From assembly GCA_025355005.1 (NCBI GenBank), contig JANXLV010000308.1, positions 1 to 36,961 on the forward strand: 36,961 bases of DNA. Direction: 5' to 3'. The notes under the pieces were generated by a model, which had not been told where the DNA came from, did not search any database, and saw only the letters and a program-made list of their open reading frames with translations. This stretch comes from Myxococcales bacterium. Lineage in GTDB: Bacteria; Myxococcota_A; Polyangia; Polyangiales; Polyangiaceae. Made by a program: the position numbers and the translations under genes. Positions within the stretch are counted from its first letter, which is position 1. Every line of letters starts with the position of its first letter. Shown in pieces: positions 8,797 through 15,411 of this stretch.

Positions 8797-9414
8797 ATGC
8801 GCTTCTTCGTGGCAGCCCTCGTCGTGTTCGTGGCCGTTGCGGCCGGCAGCGTCGCGCGCGCCGACGAAGCAGCGCCAGGCGCGCAGCCCGCGGCGACGTC
8901 ACCGAGCGACGCAGGCGGTGACGGCTTCGGTGTGCTTGCGTCGAACAAGGCGCGCGTGGTCTTCACGGCGCCCGATGGCGTTCAGGGTCTGTCAGTCAAG
9001 TTCGACGGTCATCCGGTGCGCATCAACACGATGACGACGCGGGCATTCACGATCGATCCGGGCATTCATAGCGTGTCTGCGACGGGCATTCGCGGAGGCG
9101 TCGAGGTCGCGTACGAGGCTCGTTTTCAGGTCGATCCGGGCGAGTTCGTGAAGCTGCCGCTGCCCATGACCGAGGTGAACGCGGCGCCGCCGGAGGGACC
9201 TGGGTGCCTCTCGCCATCACGAACGGAAGAGGACGTGAAGGCGTGCATCGCTGCAAAGACGCCTGCGCAGTCCGGGTGCGGCGGGTGCGTGGTCTCTCCA
9301 GCGGAGCCCGCGCCGCCGCTTGGGCTGCTCGTGCTCATTCCGTTCGCGGCGATCGCGCGTCGACTCACGCGGAGGCGTCGAGACGCCATAGACACCGCGT
9401 CGCGCTCGGCCTAG
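8797..9414 (+). CDS. Secreted protein with MYXO-CTERM-like C-terminal anchor
   Basis: This is a 205-residue protein. Residues 1-22 (MRFFVAALVVFVAVAAGSVARA) are a classic signal peptide. The central region (ARVVFTAPDGVQGLSVKFDG to VDPGEFVKLPL) resembles a PEGA/carboxypeptidase-regulatory-like beta domain. The tail has cysteines in SGCGGC, a hydrophobic stretch LGLLVLIPFAAIA and the basic end RRLTRRRR. Cys plus membrane span plus Arg cluster is the layout of MYXO-CTERM sorting signals, so it is probably processed and shown on the outer surface. The match is to the layout and not to a strict consensus. The operon position suggests co-expression with the flanking lipoprotein genes. Confidence 0.78.
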   Translation: MRFFVAALVVFVAVAAGSVARADEAAPGAQPAATSPSDAGGDGFGVLASNKARVVFTAPDGVQGLSVKFDGHPVRINTMTTRAFTIDPGIHSVSATGIRGGVEVAYEARFQVDPGEFVKLPLPMTEVNAAPPEGPGCLSPSRTEEDVKACIAAKTPAQSGCGGCVVSPAEPAPPLGLLVLIPFAAIARRLTRRRRDAIDTASRSA

Positions 9415-9424
9415 AAAAACGCGC

Positions 9425-10792
9425 ATGGCTGCTTCTGGACCCGGTCGCGCGCTGATCGCCTTCGCCACTGCCGCAAGCGCTGTTGTCGCTGCGTGCGACA
9501 CACCCAAGGCCACTCCTGGAGGAGCGGATGCCAGCGGCACGAGCGCCACGAGCGCCACCAGCGCCGCCGCTGCGCTCTCCGTTGCGCCTGCAGCGCCGAA
9601 GCCCACCGCACCTCCTGTGGTCGATCTGCTTCAGGCAACCGAGAGCGACGTCGCGGTCTCCTCCAACGTCGACAATCCGAAGGACTTCCCGGAGCACCTT
9701 CTCGACGGAAAGCCCGAGACGGCGTGGAACGGCAAGACGGGCGACCTCCACGGATGGATCTCCTTCCGCGTGCCGGATGACGCGCAGGTTGCGCGCATCC
9801 TGCTCACCCCTGGCTTCGACAAGAAGAACGCAGAGGGCGATCTCTTCACGATGAACCACCGCATCAAGAAGATCCGCGTCACACGCAACGGTGAGCTTTT
9901 GGGCGAGCAGGCGCTCGACATCGAGAAGCGCACCCTCCAGTCGATGAAGATCGGCAAGCCTGGGGGCACCTACAAGATCGAGGTCACCGAGACCGAGCCG
10001 GGCTCGAAGAAGGAGTGGAAGGAGCTCACCGTCTCGGAGCTCCGCGTGCTCGGAACGCCTGGAAAAACCGGTCTCCGCACGACTCCGCGCATCCCCGACG
10101 TGCGCGTCGGCGCGCTTCTTGGTGTGCATCTGGACAAGGACAACCGCACGCTCGCGAGCCTCGGCCTCGGCTTCAGCAAGCCCGAAGACTTCTGCAAGGC
10201 GTTCCGCACCTACTACACACCGATCAACGCGGCCCGCAAGGACTACCCCGGTCAGGTGGAGACGACGTGTGCCGCCAGCGACGCCTCCTCTGCATCCATC
10301 AAGGGCCCTGGCGTCCTCGTCGCGCCATTCGTGGACGTGCTCACGTACGCCGCCGTGAACGACCAGGCTAGCTTCGGCGCCGTGGTGCTTCGAACGGACA
10401 AGGGGTGGTTCTTCGTGGGACCACACCTCTCGGACGACGCCCACGGTGATCCGCACTGCGGCGGCTATGCCGAATATCTCGGTGACGCAAAGGCGACGTT
10501 CGCGCAGAGCAGCCGTGGCCCCACCGCGCTCATCACGTGGCACCACGGCTACGAGAACCACGGCCCCAAGGTGGACGACGCGACGGGCGCGCCCGCCGGT
10601 ACCTTCGCGAGCTCGCAGATCACGTTCAACGCGACCACGTGCTTCGCGACCGGCGCGCTGGTTACGTGCGACAAGACGCAAGAGGTGGAGACTCACTTCG
10701 AGGACGAGCCGCTCTCGATCGCGCGCACGTGGCGCTCGACCGCGAAGGTGTCCGTCAGGCCCGACGGGACGCTGGCGATCGAGGCAAAGTGA
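9425..10792 (+). CDS. Discoidin-like (NADase-type glycan-binding) lipoprotein
   Basis: This is a 455-residue predicted lipoprotein (signal with SAVVAAC, Cys24) with an Ala/Ser/Thr/Pro linker to about residue 65. Residues 75-215 look like the discoidin/F5-8C-type domain often annotated 'NADase-type glycan-binding': LLDGKPETAWNGKTGDLHGW, then HRIKKIRVTRNGELL and a closing KEWKELTVSELRVLG strand. The C-terminal half (about 225-455) has cysteines (ETTCAAS, PHCGGY, TTCFATGALVTC) and no recognised fold. It probably binds a surface glycan. It starts 10 bases after the preceding stop, and a hairpin overlapping its own stop may end the transcript. Confidence 0.8.
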   Translation: MAASGPGRALIAFATAASAVVAACDTPKATPGGADASGTSATSATSAAAALSVAPAAPKPTAPPVVDLLQATESDVAVSSNVDNPKDFPEHLLDGKPETAWNGKTGDLHGWISFRVPDDAQVARILLTPGFDKKNAEGDLFTMNHRIKKIRVTRNGELLGEQALDIEKRTLQSMKIGKPGGTYKIEVTETEPGSKKEWKELTVSELRVLGTPGKTGLRTTPRIPDVRVGALLGVHLDKDNRTLASLGLGFSKPEDFCKAFRTYYTPINAARKDYPGQVETTCAASDASSASIKGPGVLVAPFVDVLTYAAVNDQASFGAVVLRTDKGWFFVGPHLSDDAHGDPHCGGYAEYLGDAKATFAQSSRGPTALITWHHGYENHGPKVDDATGAPAGTFASSQITFNATTCFATGALVTCDKTQEVETHFEDEPLSIARTWRSTAKVSVRPDGTLAIEAK

Positions 10793-10813
10793 CGTAGCTC
10801 GACTCGGCTACGT
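10792..10813. terminator. Candidate bidirectional hairpin terminator
   Basis: A perfect 7-bp stem, ACGTAGC (10792-10798) and GCTACGT (10807-10813), encloses an 8-base loop. It sits between the convergent stops of the discoidin-like gene (plus) and the SDR gene (minus) and overlaps the TGA of the former. There is no U-run on either side, so Rho-independent action is uncertain. Confidence 0.45.
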
Positions 10814-10826
10814 GGCTAGGGCGTGG

Positions 10827-11579
10827 TCAGGGCAACGCGATGAGCCCGCCGCCGCCCACGCGGTATGCGAGCGACTCGAAGCGCTCGGGGGCCGTGACGA
10901 GCTCGGCGATGTGCTGGCCTGCGAGGGTCGGCGTGAGCAGCGGCTCGAAGCGCTTCGTGAACTGCTCGCCCGTGACGCCGTTGCGCTTTGCATAGGCCTC
11001 GATGCCGGCGCGTCCCAGCTCGGTGCTGGGGTTGATGTCGGGCAGCACGACGTGGAATCGCAGCCCCAGCCCGAGTCGCGTGTTCTCGGTCGCGGCGTAG
11101 CTGGTCAGAAACCACTGCGCGCGCTTGGCGGGCGCGTAGCCGCCGCTCACGGGCGAGCCCTGCAGCGCGGCGCCGCTGGACACGACGATCACGTGAGCGC
11201 CCTTCTTGAGCGGCAGCCGCAGCGCCTGTTGCAGCCACACGAACGCGCTCTTCGTGTCGACGTTGAAGTTGGTCACGAATCCTTCCCAGGTCTGATCCTG
11301 CAGCGCACCAAGCACAGGCATGGCGCCGGCGCAGAGGACGATCAGATCGGGAGCGTCGCTCTTGATGATGCGCTCCGCGAGGGCAGCATCCGTGGCGTCT
11401 CCCGCGACCGGCGTCACGCCGGGTACCTCGGCGGCCATGGCCGCGAGCCGCTTCTCGTCGCGCGCGATCGCGATGACGCGAGCCCCACGTGATGCGAGGT
11501 TCTCGACGATTCCGCGCCCGAGCCCCCGGCTCCCGCCGATGACGACCGCGACCTTGCCCGAAAGTGACGTTTCAGCCAT
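10827..11579 (-). CDS. Short-chain dehydrogenase/reductase (SDR)
   Basis: This 250-residue classical SDR has the cofactor motif VIGGSRGLGRG (13-23, a variant of TGxxxGxG), LCAGA for NNAG (82-86), serines at VVSSGAA (132-138) and the catalytic Y148-x-x-x-K152 in GGYAPAKRA. It catalyses NAD(P)-dependent oxidation or reduction of an unknown alcohol or ketone in the cytoplasm. The start is well supported: the leader reads GAGGAGAAAACC immediately before the ATG. It lies 71 bases downstream of the LysR gene on the same strand, so the regulator may control it. Confidence 0.92.
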   Translation of the reverse strand: MAETSLSGKVAVVIGGSRGLGRGIVENLASRGARVIAIARDEKRLAAMAAEVPGVTPVAGDATDAALAERIIKSDAPDLIVLCAGAMPVLGALQDQTWEGFVTNFNVDTKSAFVWLQQALRLPLKKGAHVIVVSSGAALQGSPVSGGYAPAKRAQWFLTSYAATENTRLGLGLRFHVVLPDINPSTELGRAGIEAYAKRNGVTGEQFTKRFEPLLTPTLAGQHIAELVTAPERFESLAYRVGGGGLIALP

Positions 11580-11650
11580 TGGTTTTCTCCTCGTTCGTCA
11601 TGAAGACGACCCAGCACGTCGAAAGGATGCGCGGAGCGAACGGAATTTTC

Positions 11651-12550
11651 TCAGCCTGGGGTCGTGCCTTCGAGCAGCGCGCGCTCGCGTTCGAAGAGCG
11701 ACACGAGCGCCTCCATCACGAGGCGCACGCGCGCAGTGTCGCGGTGGTCGGGCGGGATGACGACGAACGCCTCGCTCGACGCGACGACCTTCGGGGTCAG
11801 GCGGACAAGCGTCGGATGCTCCAGCACCAGAAAGCACGGCAGCGCAGAGATGCCGAGCCCCGCACGAACGCCGTTCAAGACCGAGGTGACACTGTCGCCA
11901 GAGAGGACCACCTGCGAAGGGCTTGTGTTCTCCGCAAGCCAGAGCGCGCCGGGCGAACGGCTCACGGGATCCTTGAAGCCAACGACGCCCAGCTCGGCGA
12001 GGTTGACCTCTTCGCCGAGGACGATGCCCTTTCGTTCGACGTACTCGCGGGAGGCGAAGATGGACCAGCCCACGTTGCCGACCTTGCGCGCAATGAGCGT
12101 GGGGTTCGTCTCGCGAAAGAGGCGCAGCGCGATGTCTGCTTCGCGGCGCGTGAGGTCCAGTGCAAGGCTGCTCACCACGAGCTCGATCTGGATCTTTGGA
12201 TGCACATCGCGAAGTGGGACGAGCCCGCGCATGAGGAGCACGGCCATCGACTCCGTGGTCGCGAGGCGGACGATCCCCTCGGGCCGCTGGTCCTCGCCGC
12301 CCACGCGCGCGAGCAGCTCATTCACGCCGCGCTCCATGGTCGCTGCAAGGTCCGAGGCGAGCACGCCCGCGTCGTTCAAGACGAGCCCTTCCGGCGTGCG
12401 CGCAGCCAGCTGCACCCCGAGCGCCGCTTCCAGCGAGCAGAGTCGACGGCTCGCGGTCGAAGGCTCCACCTTGAGAAGTCGTGAAGCAGCCGCGAGTGAT
12501 CCGCCCTGTCGGAGCGCCAGCAGGAAGCGGAGATCGTCCCAATTCACCAT
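11651..12550 (-). CDS. LysR-family transcriptional regulator
   Basis: This 299-residue regulator has an N-terminal winged helix-turn-helix (about 3-62; DLRFLLALRQGGSLAAASRL then STASRRLCSLEAALG) and a LysR substrate-binding domain (about 90-290) including VRAGLGISALPCFL. These proteins bind a palindromic site near their own promoter and, with a small effector, activate or repress a neighbouring gene. Two dyads lie in the 134 bases between this gene and the divergent plus-strand gene. Candidate targets are therefore that divergent ABM-like gene and the SDR gene downstream. Confidence 0.93.
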   Translation of the reverse strand: MVNWDDLRFLLALRQGGSLAAASRLLKVEPSTASRRLCSLEAALGVQLAARTPEGLVLNDAGVLASDLAATMERGVNELLARVGGEDQRPEGIVRLATTESMAVLLMRGLVPLRDVHPKIQIELVVSSLALDLTRREADIALRLFRETNPTLIARKVGNVGWSIFASREYVERKGIVLGEEVNLAELGVVGFKDPVSRSPGALWLAENTSPSQVVLSGDSVTSVLNGVRAGLGISALPCFLVLEHPTLVRLTPKVVASSEAFVVIPPDHRDTARVRLVMEALVSLFERERALLEGTTPG

Positions 12551-12621
12551 GCGTTTCGCAATGCTGGGCTACCCGTGCGATCCGCGCAAGGGGGCCATGC
12601 AAAGACGCCGTCTCCCGCGAT

Positions 12622-12644
12622 CCGGTGGTGCCGGGTACCACTGG
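12622..12644. promoter_or_regulatory. Candidate LysR operator (23-bp imperfect palindrome)
   Basis: Half-sites CCGGTGGTGCC and GGTACCACTGG are symmetric about base 12633. Nine of eleven pairs are complementary and the other two are G-T. It lies between the divergent LysR and ABM-like genes, 72 bases upstream of the LysR ATG and about 40 upstream of the other ATG, the classic location for a LysR operator. Confidence 0.5.
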
Positions 12645-12654
12645 GTCAACACGG

Positions 12655-12669
12655 CGAATCACTGATTCG
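12655..12669. promoter_or_regulatory. Second palindrome in divergent promoter region
   Basis: CGAATC-ACT-GATTCG is a perfect 6-bp dyad with a 3-base spacer. It sits just before the AAAGGA ribosome site (12670-12675) of the ABM-like gene. It could be an activator half-site, a separate operator, or a hairpin in the leader. Confidence 0.4.
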
Positions 12670-12684
12670 AAAGGACCAAACACC

Positions 12685-13293
12685 ATGCAGACCCAGGCTC
12701 ATTCCAGCGCTCTCCCGACCGCCGCCATCGTCATCTCCCACACGGTGGAGAATTTCGAGACGTGGAAGCGCGCGTTCGACGGCCACGCGTCGGCTCGTCG
12801 TGCTGCGGGCGTCATCGCAGCGCACATCAATCGGCACGCCGACAACCCGAACATGCTGAGCGTGTACGTCGCAGGGACCGACGCTGCGAGGCTCAGGGCG
12901 CTCTTCGCGAGCGCGGACACCGCGGCGACGATGCTCGCAGCTGGCGTGAAGGGCCCGCCGCACGTCGTCGAGATCACCCCGATCGAGGATCTCACCGTGA
13001 AGGATCGCGCGCTCGCGGGCGTGATCGTGCGTCACGAGGTGAGCGACTACGCGGCCTGGAAGAAGGCGTTCGACGGCCACGCAGAGGCACGCGCGCGCGC
13101 AGGGGTGATCGGCCACGCGTTGAACCGCAGCGTGCAGAACCCCAACGTGGTCGTCCTGTATTTGCAGGCGGAGTCGATGGACTCGCTGAAGGCGTTCGCG
13201 TCCTCGGACGATCTGAAGCAGGTCATGAAGGGCGCCGGTGTGGTCGGCGCCCCGGACATCACGTTCGCGAACGGCGGCATCTGGGAGACCTGA
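12685..13293 (+). CDS. Tandem-duplicated dimeric alpha-beta barrel (ABM-like) protein
   Basis: This 202-residue cytoplasmic protein is built from two homologous copies of about 90 residues. Copy 1 (about 12-100) contains FETWKRAFDGHASARRAAGV and copy 2 (about 107-195) contains YAAWKKAFDGHAEARARAGV. Both then have an R...NPN element followed by a beta strand and an ALFAS or AFASS helix. The W-K-x-A-F-D/H motif and ferredoxin-like size fit the antibiotic-biosynthesis-monooxygenase/DUF1330-like dimeric alpha-beta barrel superfamily, here fused so that one chain makes the barrel pair. AAAGGA 9 bases before the ATG supports the start. It is divergent from the LysR gene, which probably regulates it. 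Its reaction or ligand is unknown. Confidence 0.8.
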   Translation: MQTQAHSSALPTAAIVISHTVENFETWKRAFDGHASARRAAGVIAAHINRHADNPNMLSVYVAGTDAARLRALFASADTAATMLAAGVKGPPHVVEITPIEDLTVKDRALAGVIVRHEVSDYAAWKKAFDGHAEARARAGVIGHALNRSVQNPNVVVLYLQAESMDSLKAFASSDDLKQVMKGAGVVGAPDITFANGGIWET

Positions 13294-13316
13294 GCTCCAG
13301 AGGAGCGCGCGATCTT

Positions 13317-13341
13317 TGGGCCCTGCGGTAGCATGGGCCCA
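13317..13341 (+). promoter_or_regulatory. Hairpin abutting the methyltransferase start codon
   Basis: TGGGCCC (13317-13323) and GGGCCCA (13335-13341) form a perfect 7-bp GC-rich stem around an 11-base loop. The last base is the A of the ATG. No Shine-Dalgarno is present. It could end transcription from the upstream gene or hide the start codon. Confidence 0.4.
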
Positions 13342-14159
13342 TGTCCTCGCCCTCTGCCTCGAGCTCTCAGTTCGTGGGCTCGATCCCCGAGCTGTATGAC
13401 CGCCACCTGGGCCCCGTCTTCTTCGAGCCGTACGCAGCCGATCTCTGCGCGCGGCTCGTCTGCGCGCCCTCCATGAAGGTGCTGGAGATCGCGTGCGGCA
13501 CGGGGATCGTCACGCGGCGGCTCTTGGGGCGCTTGCCCGCGGACGCGGTGCTCATCGCGACCGACCTGAACGAGCCGATGCTGGCCCACGCCAGGGCCGG
13601 GACCACCGCGGACGCGCGGGTCACGTGGCAGGCGGCGGATGCGCAGAACCTGCCGTTCGCGGAAGATCACTTCGATGCGATCGTCTGTCAGTTCGGTGTG
13701 ATGTTCGTTCCCGACAAGGCGCTCGCGTTTCGTGAGATGCGGCGGGTGCTGAAGCCAGGCGGACAGCTGCTCTTCAACACGTGGGACAGCTTCGCTGCAA
13801 ACCCTGGCGCAAGGCTCTTTCACGAGGAGATCGCTGCGCTCTTTCCGGACAGCCCGCCCGAGTTCATGCACGTCCCGTTCGGCTTTTTCGATCAGCAGAT
13901 CATTCGCGACATGCTCGCGGCCGCGGGGTTCTCGGACGTCGCGCTTCACGTGGTCGCGAAGGACGCCGAGTCGAAGAGCGCGCGCGACTGGGCCATCGGC
14001 CTGGTCCGCGGCAACCCCGTGGCCATCGCCATCAGTGAGCGTGGCACGCTCTCCCTGGAAGCCGTGGTGGACAAGATCACCGCGATCTTCGCGAAGACGT
14101 TCGGTGAGGCCCCGTGCCGCACGACCATGAGCGCGATCGTCGCTTATGCCCGCGCATGA
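13341..14159 (+). CDS. Class I SAM-dependent methyltransferase
   Basis: This is a 272-residue methyltransferase of the UbiE/Methyltransf_11 type. Motif I is VLEIACGTG (47-55). The acidic motif II is in LIATDLNEPMLAHAR, then DAQNLPFAEDHFDAIVCQFG (motif III region) and MRRVLKPGGQLLFNTWDS (post-motif). The C-terminal half carries variable helices for the substrate, which cannot be named. It probably methylates a small molecule in the cytoplasm. The downstream gene's ATG overlaps its TGA, so the two are translationally coupled. Confidence 0.92.
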   Translation: MSSPSASSSQFVGSIPELYDRHLGPVFFEPYAADLCARLVCAPSMKVLEIACGTGIVTRRLLGRLPADAVLIATDLNEPMLAHARAGTTADARVTWQAADAQNLPFAEDHFDAIVCQFGVMFVPDKALAFREMRRVLKPGGQLLFNTWDSFAANPGARLFHEEIAALFPDSPPEFMHVPFGFFDQQIIRDMLAAAGFSDVALHVVAKDAESKSARDWAIGLVRGNPVAIAISERGTLSLEAVVDKITAIFAKTFGEAPCRTTMSAIVAYARA

Positions 14160-14545
14160 TCAAGATGCACAAGGGAGCTTGCCTCTGCGGTGCCGTGAGC
14201 TTTCAGGTCGAGGGCGACCTGCCGCCTCCCGATGCCTGTCACTGCACGCAGTGTCGGAAGCAGTCGGGGCACTTCTTTGCTTCCACCGACGTGCCTCGCG
14301 CGGCGCTGACAATCCTTGGTGAGGAGAGGGTGACGTGGTTCCGCTCCTCTGCGATGGTGCGGCGAGGCTTCTGTTCCGTGTGCGGCTCGGCGTTGTTCTG
14401 GGATCCGCCCGCGAAGGACTGGATCGGCGTGGCCATGGGTGCGTTCGAAGAACCCACGAACACGCGCCTTCGGATTCACATCTTCGTGGCGGAGAAGGGC
14501 GACTACTACGACATTACGGATGGGTTGCCACAGAACCAGCGTTGA
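14156..14545 (+). CDS. GFA (glutathione-dependent formaldehyde-activating-like) protein
   Basis: This 129-residue zinc protein has the GFA fold. Seven cysteines take the family pattern: C9xC11 in GACLCGAVSF, C28xC30xxC33 in CHCTQCRKQSG, and C73xxC76 in FCSVCGSALFW. Members bind zinc; the founder was linked to glutathione-formaldehyde adduct formation, but most members are uncharacterised. The ATG overlaps the preceding stop as ATGA, which supports this start over an ATG at 14165. Confidence 0.9.
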   Translation: MIKMHKGACLCGAVSFQVEGDLPPPDACHCTQCRKQSGHFFASTDVPRAALTILGEERVTWFRSSAMVRRGFCSVCGSALFWDPPAKDWIGVAMGAFEEPTNTRLRIHIFVAEKGDYYDITDGLPQNQR

Positions 14546-14625
14546 CGGTCCACCGCCAAACGGCAAGGTCACGAGGCCGACGAGGATCGCGCGCCGCACG
14601 CCAGTCCCGGGCCTCGTCAACAGCG

Positions 14626-14805
14626 TCAGTTCGTGGCGGTCTTGCCGTGGTTACAGCACGGAGCGCCGGGATGGCAGCAGGGCGCACCCGCCGCGCAGCA
14701 GTCCTCGGTCGACGCGGCGTAGGCCTTGTAGCCGCCGACCGTCAGCGCGGTGAGCACAAGGAGGGCCGTAGAGACGTGTCGCCAGTTGGCTCGTAGATAG
14801 GACAT
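14626..14805 (-). CDS. Exported 59-residue CC-x5-CC-x5-CC peptide
   Basis: This is a small gene. A hydrophobic segment (VSTALLVLTALTVGGYKAYA, 11-30) ends in an A-Y-A cleavage-type site, leaving a mature peptide of about 29 residues. That peptide carries three Cys-Cys pairs exactly 7 residues apart (36-37, 43-44, 50-51), with the units CCAAGAP, CCHPGAP and CCNHGKT, and two histidines. The ribosome site is strong: GAGAGGAGAATCAAC then ATG. This spacing suits metal or heme binding or a disulfide-knotted peptide; I know of no family with it. It lies about 270 bases after clpS on the same strand and ends about 80 bases from the converging GFA gene. Confidence 0.8.
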   Translation of the reverse strand: MSYLRANWRHVSTALLVLTALTVGGYKAYAASTEDCCAAGAPCCHPGAPCCNHGKTATN

Positions 14806-15072
14806 GTTGATTCTCCTCTCTTGTTACTAGCAGCCAGCGGCCCGAGCGTGACTGCCCATTTTCACTACCATCGGCGTTGCCCTCACCTACGGCAACACAA
14901 GCTCTCGGTGAGCCGGGGCGAGCTCCTCGTCGCACGCGTTCGGCGAAGAGAACGCGGGTGGTCGCCACGCTCCCCGCAACAGCAACGCCGGCGGGCGCAC
15001 GCCCCGCCGAGGAGTCATCGTGCGGCGCACGACAGGCCGCACACGAGAGCAAGAGTACGGCGCCGAGAGCTC
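14806..15072 (-). other. Leader region between clpS and the Cys-pair peptide
   Basis: These 267 bases hold no secure gene. A GTG at 15076-15074 overlaps the clpS stop as GTGA and opens a frame with a lipoprotein-like start (MRALGAVLLLSCAAC). That frame drifts into Arg-rich sequence and runs antiparallel through the next gene to 14651, so it is at best a broken or short coding remnant. The peptide gene's promoter should lie here, but I cannot pick a -35/-10 pair with confidence. Confidence 0.4.
14876..14896. promoter_or_regulatory. Perfect dyad upstream of the Cys-pair peptide gene
   Basis: GTTGCC (14876-14881) and GGCAAC (14891-14896) form a perfect 6-bp inverted repeat around CTCACCTAC. It lies 71-91 bases upstream of the peptide ATG, a plausible place for an operator. 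It may equally be a hairpin ending the clpS transcript. Confidence 0.35.
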
Positions 15073-15402
15073 TCACGGGTCCCCATGCTCATCTGGCTCG
15101 GTGGTCACCATCAGCGGCATCTCGAACTCTTTTGCCATGTCCATGATGAGCGCGGCCTTCGTCTCCGCGATGTCACGCGTGAAGACGCCGGCCACGCCCT
15201 TGCCATGCCGGTGAACCGCCATCATGAACGACGTCGCCGACGTCTCGCTCATGTGGAAGAACTGCTCCAGCACCATCACCACGAACCACTTCGTCGTGTA
15301 GTCGTCGTTCCAGAAGACCACCGCAAAGCGCCGCGCCTTGCCGACCTTCGGCTCGCGGTCCGTAACGACATTGTCGTCCTTGTCCGTGTCGGGCCCCTTC
15401 AT
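15073..15402 (-). CDS. clpS: ClpS, ATP-dependent Clp protease adaptor
   Basis: This 109-residue adaptor delivers N-degron substrates to ClpA/ClpC-type unfoldases for the ClpP protease. The ligand-pocket residues are visible: N32-D33 in FWNDDYTTKWFV, and His64 in MAVHRHGKGVAGVFTRDIAETK. An unstructured 24-residue N-terminal tail, needed for delivery, precedes the fold. No clpA is in view. It starts 9 bases after the stop of the pseudokinase-STAND gene, so the two are probably one operon, an unusual partner for clpS. The TGA overlaps a GTG that opens a doubtful downstream frame. Confidence 0.95.
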   Translation of the reverse strand: MKGPDTDKDDNVVTDREPKVGKARRFAVVFWNDDYTTKWFVVMVLEQFFHMSETSATSFMMAVHRHGKGVAGVFTRDIAETKAALIMDMAKEFEMPLMVTTEPDEHGDP

Positions 15403-15411
15403 GCCTCAGCG

